From Salimicrobium halophilum (GTDB lineage: Bacteria; Bacillota; Bacilli; Bacillales; Halobacillaceae): 64,000 bases of DNA. The stretch covers positions 372,001 through 436,000 of the forward strand of contig NZ_FNEV01000002.1 of assembly GCF_900100295.1 (NCBI RefSeq). Reading direction: 5' to 3'. Positions within the stretch are counted from its first letter, which is position 1. The number at the start of each line of letters is the position of its first letter. A model generated the notes under the pieces. That model made no database searches and had not been told where the DNA came from. It was given only the letters and a program-made list of their open reading frames with translations. This document shows, one piece after another, positions 26,059 through 33,921 of the stretch. The position numbers were made by a program, and so were the translations under genes.

Positions 26059-26100
26059 ATGTACGAAAAAGTTATACAAAAGTTCATACATTTCGTACAT
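26059..26100. promoter_or_regulatory. Long inverted repeat in front of doeA, candidate PucR operator
   Basis: ATGTACGAAA (26059-26068) and TTTCGTACAT (26091-26100) are perfect 10-base inverted arms 22 bases apart, about three helical turns centre to centre. Related TTCATACA words occur at 26083 and 26119. The site lies 80-120 bases before doeA. Confidence 0.5.
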
Positions 26101-26179
26101 TACATCCGGTAGCTATGTTTCATACAATAAGAATTAAGAAATTAAAAGATTCTGACAAAAAGAAAAGGAGGGAATATTT

Positions 26180-27388
26180 ATGGTGCTTCCGTTTGACATC
26201 ATGGAATATCAGGAGAGGTTGAATAAAACAAAGGAACGGATGGAAAAAGACGGCATTGAAATCTTGTGTGTCACCAACCCGTCCAATATGAATTATCTGA
26301 CCGGTTATGATGCATGGTCATTCTATGTCCATCAGATGCTGATCGTCATTATCGATGAACCTCAGCCGATCTGGATCGGACGTACGATGGATGCGAACGG
26401 AGCCAAGGCGACGACATGGATCTACGATGACAATGTTATTGCCTATCCTGATTATTACGTCCACTCCGACATCTATCACCCGATGGATTTCATCGGTGAA
26501 ATATTAAGGGAGATCGGTCAGGGAAACAGACGCATAGGAGTAGAGATGGAACAGTTCTATTTCACAGCTAAATCGTTTCAGCGACTTCAGCGCGCACTAC
26601 CCGATGCGTTTTTCCTCGATGCCTCGAACCTTGTCAATTACGTCCGGCTCATCAAATCGGATCAGGAAATCGAGTATATGCGAAGAGCCGGGATCATCGT
26701 CGATCAGGCCATGAGCCGAACCATCGACTATATTCAGCCGGGTGTCCGCGAAAATGATGCGGCTGCTCACCTGTATTACAACCTGATCAGCGGAACTTCG
26801 GAGTATGGCGGAGATTACCCGGCTATCGTGCCGATGATGCCGACGGGAGACCATACCTCCATGCCCCACCTGACCTGGTCGGAGCAGACGTTTAAAGAGA
26901 ACTCTCCGGTGGTCATTGAAACTGCCGGTTGTTATAAGCGATATCATGTTCCGATGGCCCGTACGGTGTCCCTTGGAGAGCCGAGTGAACGTCTGCAATA
27001 CGTTGCATCCATTGTTCAGGAGGGGATAGAAAATACGCTTCAGACGATTCGCCCGGGAGCGACTTGCAGTGATCTTGAAGCAGCCTGGCGGAATAGTATC
27101 AAACGCTACGGTTTTGAAAAAGAATCGAGGTTGGGATACTCGACAGGGCTTTCTTACCCGCCGGATTGGGGTGAGCATACGGCAAGTATCAGAAGCGATG
27201 ATCATACCGTATTGCAACCGAACATGACGTTCCACATGATTCCGGCCCTGTGGTTTGAGAATGATGGGATCGAAATCTCTACGACATTCAGAGTAACGGA
27301 AACTGGATATGAATTGTTCACTTCTTATCCTCGGGAACTGATAGTCAAAGGCAACCTCGGATACAATACGAATCCGATGAGTTCGTAA
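26180..27388 (+). CDS. doeA: Ectoine hydrolase (metal-free M24/creatinase family)
   Basis: Opens the ectoine ring to N-acetyl-2,4-diaminobutyrate. It has the creatinase/prolidase (M24) fold at 402 residues. Where true M24 peptidases carry metal-binding Asp residues, this protein has VIETAGCYKRYHVPMARTV and FENDGIEIS, so the dinuclear metal site is broken as in creatinase and DoeA. His in SMPHLTW and the GYSTGLSYPPDWGEHT segment fit the DoeA family. AAAAGGAGGG precedes ATG 26180. First gene of a six-gene run with gaps of about 5-14 bases. Confidence 0.88.
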   Translation: MVLPFDIMEYQERLNKTKERMEKDGIEILCVTNPSNMNYLTGYDAWSFYVHQMLIVIIDEPQPIWIGRTMDANGAKATTWIYDDNVIAYPDYYVHSDIYHPMDFIGEILREIGQGNRRIGVEMEQFYFTAKSFQRLQRALPDAFFLDASNLVNYVRLIKSDQEIEYMRRAGIIVDQAMSRTIDYIQPGVRENDAAAHLYYNLISGTSEYGGDYPAIVPMMPTGDHTSMPHLTWSEQTFKENSPVVIETAGCYKRYHVPMARTVSLGEPSERLQYVASIVQEGIENTLQTIRPGATCSDLEAAWRNSIKRYGFEKESRLGYSTGLSYPPDWGEHTASIRSDDHTVLQPNMTFHMIPALWFENDGIEISTTFRVTETGYELFTSYPRELIVKGNLGYNTNPMSS

Positions 27389-27401
27389 GGAGGGATGCAC
27401 G

Positions 27402-28349
27402 ATTCAGGTAATAGACAGGAAGACCCTTGAAGAGAAAATTTCTCTTTCCGAAGAACTTATTCCGGTGATAGAAGATGCTTTTACTTCTCTTGCGACAAAA
27501 ACGGTGACGATGCCTGAAATTATGCGGATCGACATTCCGGAACACCACGGAGAAGTCGATATCAAATCTGCATACATTCCTGGATACGACAGTTTTTGTG
27601 TGAAGTTATCATCCGGTTTTTTCGATAATCCGAACAAAGGGCTGCCAAGCGCAAATGGCATGATGATTCTTATAAGTAGTGAGACCGGCGAAGTCCAAAA
27701 GATATTTGCTGATCGTGGCCTCCTGACAGATTTACGTACAGCTGCCGCCGGCGCAGTAGCTGCGAAACACGTAAGCCGGGAAAACAGTGAGCGAGCCGGG
27801 ATTCTCGGTACAGGAGCCCAAGCCAGGTATCAGCTCGAGGCACTGTTGTTAGTACGCCCGATCAAGACGGTGTATGTCTGGGGCAGAAACCAGCAAAAAG
27901 CCCAAGAATTCCAGGAGGAAATGGAAAAGAAACTGAACGTTTCCGTAACGGTGGGAGATACAGCGGAAGAGGTCGTACGAAACAGTGACATTGTAGTAAC
28001 AACCACACCGGCCTCAGAGCCGATTATCCAGGGAGACTGGCTCCACCCGGGCCTTCATATAACAGCGATGGGTTCCGACGCGGAGCATAAACAGGAACTC
28101 TCGACCAGTGTGATTCAACAAGCAGACGTTTTCACGTGTGATGTACTTCATCAATCCAGAAGATTAGGTGAACTGCGTACGATCGACGACAAGGAGATCA
28201 TAGAAGCGACCATCGAACTCGGAAATGTAACCGGCGGGCAAAGGACCGCCAGACAAAACGATGATCAAATCACAATTACAGACCTGACGGGTACGGGGGT
28301 ACAGGATACCGCAATTGCCCGCTACGCATTTCAAACAATAGGAGGATGA
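27402..28349 (+). CDS. eutC: EutC-type cyclodeaminase, probable ATT start
   Basis: Ornithine-cyclodeaminase/mu-crystallin family NAD-binding protein that works with EutB in hydroxyectoine conversion. GEVDIKSAYIPGYDSFCVKLSSGFFDN (parts), GLLTDLRTAAAGAVAAKH and the Rossmann GILGTGAQARYQLEAL are clear. Family homology begins well before the first standard start (GTG 27465): VIDRKTLEEKISLSEELIPVIEDAF is plainly coding. In that frame a TGA stands at 27378, and the only plausible initiator in front is ATT 27402, 8 bases after AAGGAGG. An AUU start or a small sequence error must be assumed. Its TGA is followed closely by the next gene. Confidence 0.82.
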   Translation: MQVIDRKTLEEKISLSEELIPVIEDAFTSLATKTVTMPEIMRIDIPEHHGEVDIKSAYIPGYDSFCVKLSSGFFDNPNKGLPSANGMMILISSETGEVQKIFADRGLLTDLRTAAAGAVAAKHVSRENSERAGILGTGAQARYQLEALLLVRPIKTVYVWGRNQQKAQEFQEEMEKKLNVSVTVGDTAEEVVRNSDIVVTTTPASEPIIQGDWLHPGLHITAMGSDAEHKQELSTSVIQQADVFTCDVLHQSRRLGELRTIDDKEIIEATIELGNVTGGQRTARQNDDQITITDLTGTGVQDTAIARYAFQTIGG

Positions 28350-28354
28350 TGAAT

Positions 28355-29554
28355 ATGAAACAAGCGAAATTCGGTACTAGATCCATTTGGGCAGGCGAGA
28401 AAGAACAGTTGGCTTTCGGAGCTACACAGGTGCCGGTAGTGCACAGTGTGTCCTTCGGTTATGACAATATGGATGAATGGTATGAAGTGGCGATTGGTAA
28501 TAAGGAAGGACATATATATGGAAGAAACACGAACCCGACGGTCGAGGCTTTCGAGAACAAAATCCGTGACCTTGAAGGCGCGGAAGCCGCGACGAGTTTT
28601 TCGACTGGCATGGCTGCCATCAGTAATACACTGAGTACGTTCCTTGCTCCGGGAGATCGTGTCGTATCCATCAAAGATACGTACGGGGGAACGAACAAGA
28701 TTTTCACAGAATTCCTACCGAGAATGAATGTGGATGTCGAACTTTGTGAAACGGCTGATCACGAAGCGATTGAAGCTGAAGTGGAAAAAGGGTGTAAAGT
28801 GCTTTATCTGGAGACACCGACGAACCCGACGGTCAAAATCACGGATATTGAACGAATGGCGAAAGCCGGAAAAGCGCAAGGTGCCATCGTCATCGTCGAC
28901 AACACTTTTGCGACACCCGTGAACCAGAACCCTCTCGACTTAGGGGTGGATCTCGTCATTCACAGTGCAACGAAGTTCCTCGGTGGTCACGCGGATGCTT
29001 TGGGTGGAGCACTCGTCGGATCGAAAGAACTCGTCGAGAAGGTCTACCACTACCGGGAAATCAACGGGGCTACATTGGATCCGATGGCCGCTTACCTCTT
29101 GCTTCGTGGTATGAAGACATTGAAACTTCGAGTGGATCAGCAGAATAAGAACGCTCAGGAAATAGCTGAATATCTGAAAACATTCGACCTCGTAGAAGAT
29201 GTGTTTTATCCAGGGCTCGAAGATCATAAGAATCATGATATCGCCAAGAAGCAGATGAGAGGCTTCGGAGGTATGCTCAGCTTTGCTGTAAAAGGTGGGG
29301 TAGAGACGGTCCGAGACTTCCTGCCGGAACTTCAGTTTGCTAATCGGGCCGCGAACCTGGGAGCGGTGGAAACCATCGTTGGTCCATCCCGTACGACTTC
29401 TCACGTAGAGTGTACACCGGAAGAACGTGCAGCGATGGGAATTCCTGAGGGACTGATCAGGTACTCAGCCGGTATTGAAGATATCGAAGATCTAAAAGCG
29501 GATCTGAAGCAGGCTTTTGCAAAAGTAGAAGAAAAAGCATCTCAGAAAAGCTAG
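28355..29554 (+). CDS. Cystathionine gamma-synthase/lyase-family PLP enzyme
   Basis: 399-residue fold-type-I PLP enzyme of the trans-sulfuration family. Cofactor Lys207 in SATKFLGGH, Asp182 in VDNTFATP, and Tyr55/Arg57 in YGRNTNPT, which bind the neighbouring subunit's PLP, are all present. Start ATG 28355 has GGAGG 9 bases away; the ATGs at 28346 and 28349 are too close to it. Placed inside the ectoine operon where other bacteria carry the DABA aminotransferase DoeD, it may act on the gamma position of 2,4-diaminobutyrate. That role is inference. A methionine or cystathionine role is possible but has no support from neighbours. Confidence 0.85.
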   Translation: MKQAKFGTRSIWAGEKEQLAFGATQVPVVHSVSFGYDNMDEWYEVAIGNKEGHIYGRNTNPTVEAFENKIRDLEGAEAATSFSTGMAAISNTLSTFLAPGDRVVSIKDTYGGTNKIFTEFLPRMNVDVELCETADHEAIEAEVEKGCKVLYLETPTNPTVKITDIERMAKAGKAQGAIVIVDNTFATPVNQNPLDLGVDLVIHSATKFLGGHADALGGALVGSKELVEKVYHYREINGATLDPMAAYLLLRGMKTLKLRVDQQNKNAQEIAEYLKTFDLVEDVFYPGLEDHKNHDIAKKQMRGFGGMLSFAVKGGVETVRDFLPELQFANRAANLGAVETIVGPSRTTSHVECTPEERAAMGIPEGLIRYSAGIEDIEDLKADLKQAFAKVEEKASQKS

Positions 29555-29564
29555 GTGATTACTG

Positions 29565-30713
29565 ATGTATGGACCGGAGACTTTATTCGACTACATGGTG
29601 GAGTGGCGGCGTCACCTTCACCAGCATCCGGAACTGAGCTTTGAAGAAAAAGAGACGAGTGCATTCGTCACTCGAAAGTTGAAAGAACTCGGTGTTTTCG
29701 AAGTCCATGAAAATATCGGGGGATACGGGGTGATCGCCATCATTTCGAATGGGGAAGGTCCGGTTCTCGGTATTCGGGCAGATATGGATGCACTTCCGAT
29801 TGTAGAGCAGACGCCGGTCGGGTATGCTTCAGAGAACGAAGGAGTGATGCATGCGTGTGGACACGATGCACACACGTCCATTCTTCTCGGGGTTGCCCAT
29901 TGGCTCAAGAATCACAGCGATGAAATTCGGGGAACCGTGAAACTGGTATTTCAGCCTGCCGAAGAAGCAGCTGATGATGAAGGGGAAACGGGAGCGATGA
30001 AAATGATTCGCTCCCCACTGCTTCAGGACATCGACGCCATATTTGCACTTCATATGTGTCCGTGGCTTCGTGTCGGTGAGCTTCAGGTGAATGATGGGCC
30101 GAGCATGGCGAACAATGATGAATTTCAGATCACCGTTTTCGGGGAAGGGGCACATGCAGGATATCCTCATCAGGGAGCGGATCCGATATGGATGACGACT
30201 CAATTGCTCCAGGCTCTTTACAGTATCACCGGCAGAAGAATGCACCCCCTTGATGTAGGAACCATCAGTGTTGGAAAGATCAATGCAGGGAGCGCAAGTA
30301 ACATCATTCCTGATAAAGTGGATATTCATGGAACGATGAGATCCTACACGTCTCATGTCCGTCACCAGCTGGAGAATGAACTGTTGGAGAAAGCGAATAT
30401 CATCCATTCGCTGGGAGGACGTTACCAGTGGCATATTCAAAAAGGGGAGCCTGCTCTCATCAACGATGAGGAGTTGAACAAAGTTGTTCGGAAGGTGGCC
30501 TCGGATTATACGATATACAATGAACCCTTCGGTATGGGGAGCGAGGATTTCAGTCACATGACGAATCACTTGAAAGGAACGATGTTCTTTCTCGGCTGTG
30601 GGCTGGAAAAGGAAAGGATGCTCCACCAGCCGGATTTCGACATTGATGAACAGGCGCTCGAAAAAGGGCTCGAGATCATGACGGGCATTTTGCAGTCATA
30701 CTGGAAAGAATAG
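29565..30713 (+). CDS. M20D amidohydrolase, probable N-acetyl-diaminobutyrate deacetylase (DoeB2-like)
   Basis: Metallo-amidohydrolase with the M20D motifs HLHQHPELSFEE, GIRADMDALPI, MHACGHDAHT (Cys98, His100), QPAEEAADDEGETGA and FGMGSEDFSHM. At 382 residues it resembles IAA-amino acid hydrolases and DapL rather than the aspartoacylase-type DoeB of Halomonas. Between eutC and doeC, removal of the acetyl group from N-acetyl-diaminobutyrate made by DoeA is the natural role. It starts 10 bases after the previous gene with AGGTGATT before ATG 29565. Confidence 0.83.
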   Translation: MYGPETLFDYMVEWRRHLHQHPELSFEEKETSAFVTRKLKELGVFEVHENIGGYGVIAIISNGEGPVLGIRADMDALPIVEQTPVGYASENEGVMHACGHDAHTSILLGVAHWLKNHSDEIRGTVKLVFQPAEEAADDEGETGAMKMIRSPLLQDIDAIFALHMCPWLRVGELQVNDGPSMANNDEFQITVFGEGAHAGYPHQGADPIWMTTQLLQALYSITGRRMHPLDVGTISVGKINAGSASNIIPDKVDIHGTMRSYTSHVRHQLENELLEKANIIHSLGGRYQWHIQKGEPALINDEELNKVVRKVASDYTIYNEPFGMGSEDFSHMTNHLKGTMFFLGCGLEKERMLHQPDFDIDEQALEKGLEIMTGILQSYWKE

Positions 30714-30723
30714 GAGGGGTTGG

Positions 30724-31776
30724 ATGACGAATATAGCAATGATCGGTTTCGGTGGTGTTGGTCAGGCGCTCGTCGAAATTCTTGAAGAGAAGAGGGAGAG
30801 TCTCAGCAATCAGCACGGGTTGGAATCAAAAGTGGTGGCCGTTGCAGATCTGATGAAAGGCGCCGTATATGATAAAAATGGTCTTGATGTGCAAACGCTC
30901 CTCGAATGTGTACGGAAAGATGGATCCGTAGAGACGTACCCGGACGGTCCGGATGTCGTGAAAGGGATGTCGAGCATCGATACCATCGAGCAGACGAACG
31001 CGGACATGATTGTGGAAGTGACATTTACAGATGTAAAAACCGGAGAACCTGCCATAACGCACTGTAAGCGTGCCTTCGCAAGCAGGAAGAGTGTCGTTAC
31101 CACGAACAAAGGTCCGATTGCACTTGCGTATAAGGAACTGGATGAAATGGCCAGGGAAAATGGAGTATTCTTCGGGTTCGAAGGAACGGTGATGAGCGGA
31201 ACGCCTGCGCTTCGCATGCCTGAAGAGACCTTGGCAGGAAATGAAATCACACGCATCAGCGGTATTCTGAACGGGACGACAAACTATATCCTGACCGAAA
31301 TGGAAAAAGGGAAGTCCTATAAAGAAGCCTTGGAACAAGCCCAGTCTTATGGATATGCAGAAGCCGATCCTACAAACGATGTGGAAGGGTACGACGCACG
31401 GTACAAAGTTGCAATTCTAGCAAACTACCTGATGGATGCACCTCTCGATTACAGAGACGTGACGGTGAAAGGGATTTCTGATATGACGATCGAAGACGTC
31501 CAGGAAGCTCTCGGAAACGGTCAGAAATGGAAACTCATCGGGAAAGTGGAGAGACAGGAGGATGGTTCTGTCATCGGAAGCGTCAAGCCTGAGAAGGTCG
31601 AAGGAACTCATCCACTTGCCGGTGTGACGGGAGCTACAAACGCTATCCTTTATGAATGTGATCTGCTCGGCCCTGTACTTCTTACCGGGGCTGGTGCCGG
31701 AAGGAAAGAGACCGGCTTCTCATTATTGATTGACTTGATCCATTATCAGAAGGAGCGGAAGCTGCAAACTTCTTGA
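30724..31776 (+). CDS. Homoserine-dehydrogenase-like oxidoreductase
   Basis: 350-residue NAD(P)-dependent enzyme. Rossmann IGFGGVGQALVE at the N-terminus, TTNKGPIAL with the conserved catalytic Lys, GTVMSGTPALR, LNGTTNYILTEM and YAEADPTNDVEGYDARYK are those of homoserine dehydrogenase, but there is no C-terminal ACT domain, so it is not the usual feedback-regulated biosynthetic form. Between doeB2 and doeC it could oxidize homoserine to aspartate semialdehyde, the substrate of the next enzyme. It has AGGAGGGG before ATG 30724. Confidence 0.85.
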   Translation: MTNIAMIGFGGVGQALVEILEEKRESLSNQHGLESKVVAVADLMKGAVYDKNGLDVQTLLECVRKDGSVETYPDGPDVVKGMSSIDTIEQTNADMIVEVTFTDVKTGEPAITHCKRAFASRKSVVTTNKGPIALAYKELDEMARENGVFFGFEGTVMSGTPALRMPEETLAGNEITRISGILNGTTNYILTEMEKGKSYKEALEQAQSYGYAEADPTNDVEGYDARYKVAILANYLMDAPLDYRDVTVKGISDMTIEDVQEALGNGQKWKLIGKVERQEDGSVIGSVKPEKVEGTHPLAGVTGATNAILYECDLLGPVLLTGAGAGRKETGFSLLIDLIHYQKERKLQTS

Positions 31777-31788
31777 AGGAGGGAGAGT

Positions 31789-33237
31789 ATGAAGACGAGA
31801 ACAGAAGAAATGAAGATGTTGCTGGCCGGACAGTGGGTGTTGAGAGATGATACGATCGATGTGTTCGATTCCGGGAACGGCGAACGCATCGCCACCGTAC
31901 CAAAAGCGACGCGAGACGATATGAAACATGCGATAGAAGCCGCGCAGGAAACGTTTGAATCCCTGGACTCGTGGCCTGTTCATGAAAGAATCAGTATACT
32001 GAAGCGTGTCAGTCATTTCATGCTCGAGAACCAGGAAGCTTTCGCCCGAACGATTGCTCTCGAAGGTAGTAAAACGATAAATGAAGCCAGAGGCGAAGTG
32101 AAACGGGCGGCACAAACGATTGAAATTTCCGCAGAAGAAGCCAGAAGGATCCAGGGCGAGACCATCAATTTCGATCAGAATGAAGGCAGCGAAAATAAAG
32201 TGGGGTACTACTACCATTTCCCTGTGGGGGTTGTCGGAGCAATCACTCCTTTCAATGATCCGTTGAATCTCGTCGCTCATAAAGTCGGTCCAGCTATTGC
32301 TGCGGGGAATGCCATCGTCGTGAAACCTGCATCGGAAACCCCTTTAAGTGCACTTAAGCTTGCCGAAGCTTTCACAGAAGCCGGACTCCCGGAAGGAATG
32401 CTTTCCGTCGTCACGGGTCCCGGACGCGAGATCGGCGACGAGCTAGTGACGCATCCTTTTATTAAAGCTCTATCTTTTACCGGTGGAACTGAGGCAGGTA
32501 AAAAGATAACAGAAAAAACCGGCACCAAACATGTCAGCATGGAACTGGGATCGAATTCTCCGGTAATCGTACTGAAAGATGCCGACTTGAAAGATGCCGT
32601 AGAAGCATGTGTAGACGGTGGGTTCAGTGCCGCCGGGCAGAATTGTATAGGAGTTCAGCGGGTTTACGTGGAGAAAGAGTCCTATCCGTTTTTCCTCGAT
32701 GACTTCATTGAGAAAACTAGAGAGCTGAAACTCGGGGAGAAACTCCTTGAAGAAACGGATGTCGGGCCACTCATATCCGAAAAAGAAGCGGAAAGGATCG
32801 AGAGCTGGATCGAGGAAGCTGTTTCCAAAGGAGCGCAGATCGAAACTGGAGGTACGAGAACCAAGGCTTATATCGAACCCACCATATTATCCAATGTTCC
32901 TTCAGACGCAACGATAGCCAAAGAAGAAGTCTTCGGACCGGTGGTGATCGTCGAAGCCGTGGAGGACCTGAAAGAAGCGGTCAGAAAATCGAATGACGTG
33001 GACTATGGTCTTCACGCAGGCATTTTCACGAAAGATGTGAACCAGGCTTTCTATGCGGTGAAACATTTGAATGTCGGCGGTGTCATGGTCAATGATAGCA
33101 GTGATTACAGAATCGATGCTATGCCATTTGGTGGAACGAAAGACTCAGGCATCGGTAGAGAAGGAGTGAAATTCGCCATTGATTCTCTCACGGAGAAGAA
33201 AGTGGTATCCTTCAAATTGACCGATCCTTTCGCCTGA
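31789..33237 (+). CDS. doeC: Aldehyde dehydrogenase, probable aspartate-semialdehyde dehydrogenase (DoeC-like)
   Basis: 482-residue NAD(P)-dependent aldehyde dehydrogenase. Catalytic Cys286 in AAGQNCIGVQR, Glu252 in MELGSNSP, and FTGGTEAGKKI for cofactor binding are present; PFGGTKDSGIGREG closes the fold. In ectoine degradation DoeC oxidizes aspartate semialdehyde to aspartate. The family alone cannot tell this from succinate-semialdehyde or lactaldehyde use, so the call rests on the operon. GAAGGAGGG precedes ATG 31789; last gene of the operon, followed by a terminator. Confidence 0.8.
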   Translation: MKTRTEEMKMLLAGQWVLRDDTIDVFDSGNGERIATVPKATRDDMKHAIEAAQETFESLDSWPVHERISILKRVSHFMLENQEAFARTIALEGSKTINEARGEVKRAAQTIEISAEEARRIQGETINFDQNEGSENKVGYYYHFPVGVVGAITPFNDPLNLVAHKVGPAIAAGNAIVVKPASETPLSALKLAEAFTEAGLPEGMLSVVTGPGREIGDELVTHPFIKALSFTGGTEAGKKITEKTGTKHVSMELGSNSPVIVLKDADLKDAVEACVDGGFSAAGQNCIGVQRVYVEKESYPFFLDDFIEKTRELKLGEKLLEETDVGPLISEKEAERIESWIEEAVSKGAQIETGGTRTKAYIEPTILSNVPSDATIAKEEVFGPVVIVEAVEDLKEAVRKSNDVDYGLHAGIFTKDVNQAFYAVKHLNVGGVMVNDSSDYRIDAMPFGGTKDSGIGREGVKFAIDSLTEKKVVSFKLTDPFA

Positions 33238-33283
33238 ACGATGGTCATCTGAGATATATGAACACAATCCATGGTCAGATAAA

Positions 33284-33326
33284 GCAGAAGCCTCCTGAAA
33301 CTTCAGGAGCCGCTTCTGTTTTTTTA
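33284..33326 (+). terminator. Terminator of the ectoine operon
   Basis: CAGAAGC...TCCTGAA / TTCAGGA...GCTTCTG stem with a run of seven T. Confidence 0.88.
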
Positions 33327-33427
33327 GTAGGAAAAGAAGGTTCATTTCCAGGAATAATAAGAAAGCTTTCCCTTTACCCCTCGCTATTTTATAATGAAAG
33401 TATTACATAAGAAAGGGTGAGGCAGGA

Positions 33428-33853
33428 ATGAAAACGTTCAAGCTCGTTTCCCTGGATATTATCGAGGAGAATCAGGAAGATATTACGCTACGATCCATAG
33501 AGCTTAAGGATGGTATGATCATCAATCGAGAAGACGACCACGGTCGATGGTTGCTGGAAGCTTTCCTCGATGAAGACTACAGAGAGTATTTCCAATCCCT
33601 TGTTAAGCGTAAAGAGAAACTGATGATCCAGGCGCTTATTACGAAGAAAAGCAATTCTCCGGCCACGTTCCTTGTAGAACCGAAAGAGGTTAATCTTTTC
33701 GAAGAGAATATGAACGTTATTTTTATGGGAAGTATGGTGGATAAAAAGCAGGAACAAGTCGAAAAGCTTCTCCAGATTCTCTTGGAAGAAGGGTACCAGG
33801 GAAAGCAGTTGCTAGAAGAATTCAAGCGTAGAACCGGCACTGTCTCCAATTGA
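33428..33853 (+). CDS. ywpF: YwpF-like protein
   Basis: 141-residue soluble protein beginning MKTFKLVSLDIIEE and containing LKDGMIINREDDHGRWLLEAFLD (parts), characteristic of the YwpF family known from Bacillus. No catalytic motif is visible and the family's function is unknown. AAAGGGTGAGG precedes the ATG, and a TATAAT -10 element lies at 33390-33395. The K+ transporter gene follows 68 bases later. Confidence 0.8.
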   Translation: MKTFKLVSLDIIEENQEDITLRSIELKDGMIINREDDHGRWLLEAFLDEDYREYFQSLVKRKEKLMIQALITKKSNSPATFLVEPKEVNLFEENMNVIFMGSMVDKKQEQVEKLLQILLEEGYQGKQLLEEFKRRTGTVSN

Positions 33854-33921
33854 CACCTATACATCGGTGTGAATCTTTTCTATAATGAGAGGAAGTTATT
33901 CAAATGTAAGGAGATAGAAGT

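Noticed and set aside
26597-27400. 267-codon open frame antisense to doeA
   Set aside because: Arg/His-rich shadow of a well-supported gene with no start signal.
29829-30626. 265-codon open frame antisense to the M20D deacetylase gene
   Set aside because: Shadow frame; the plus strand carries all family motifs.
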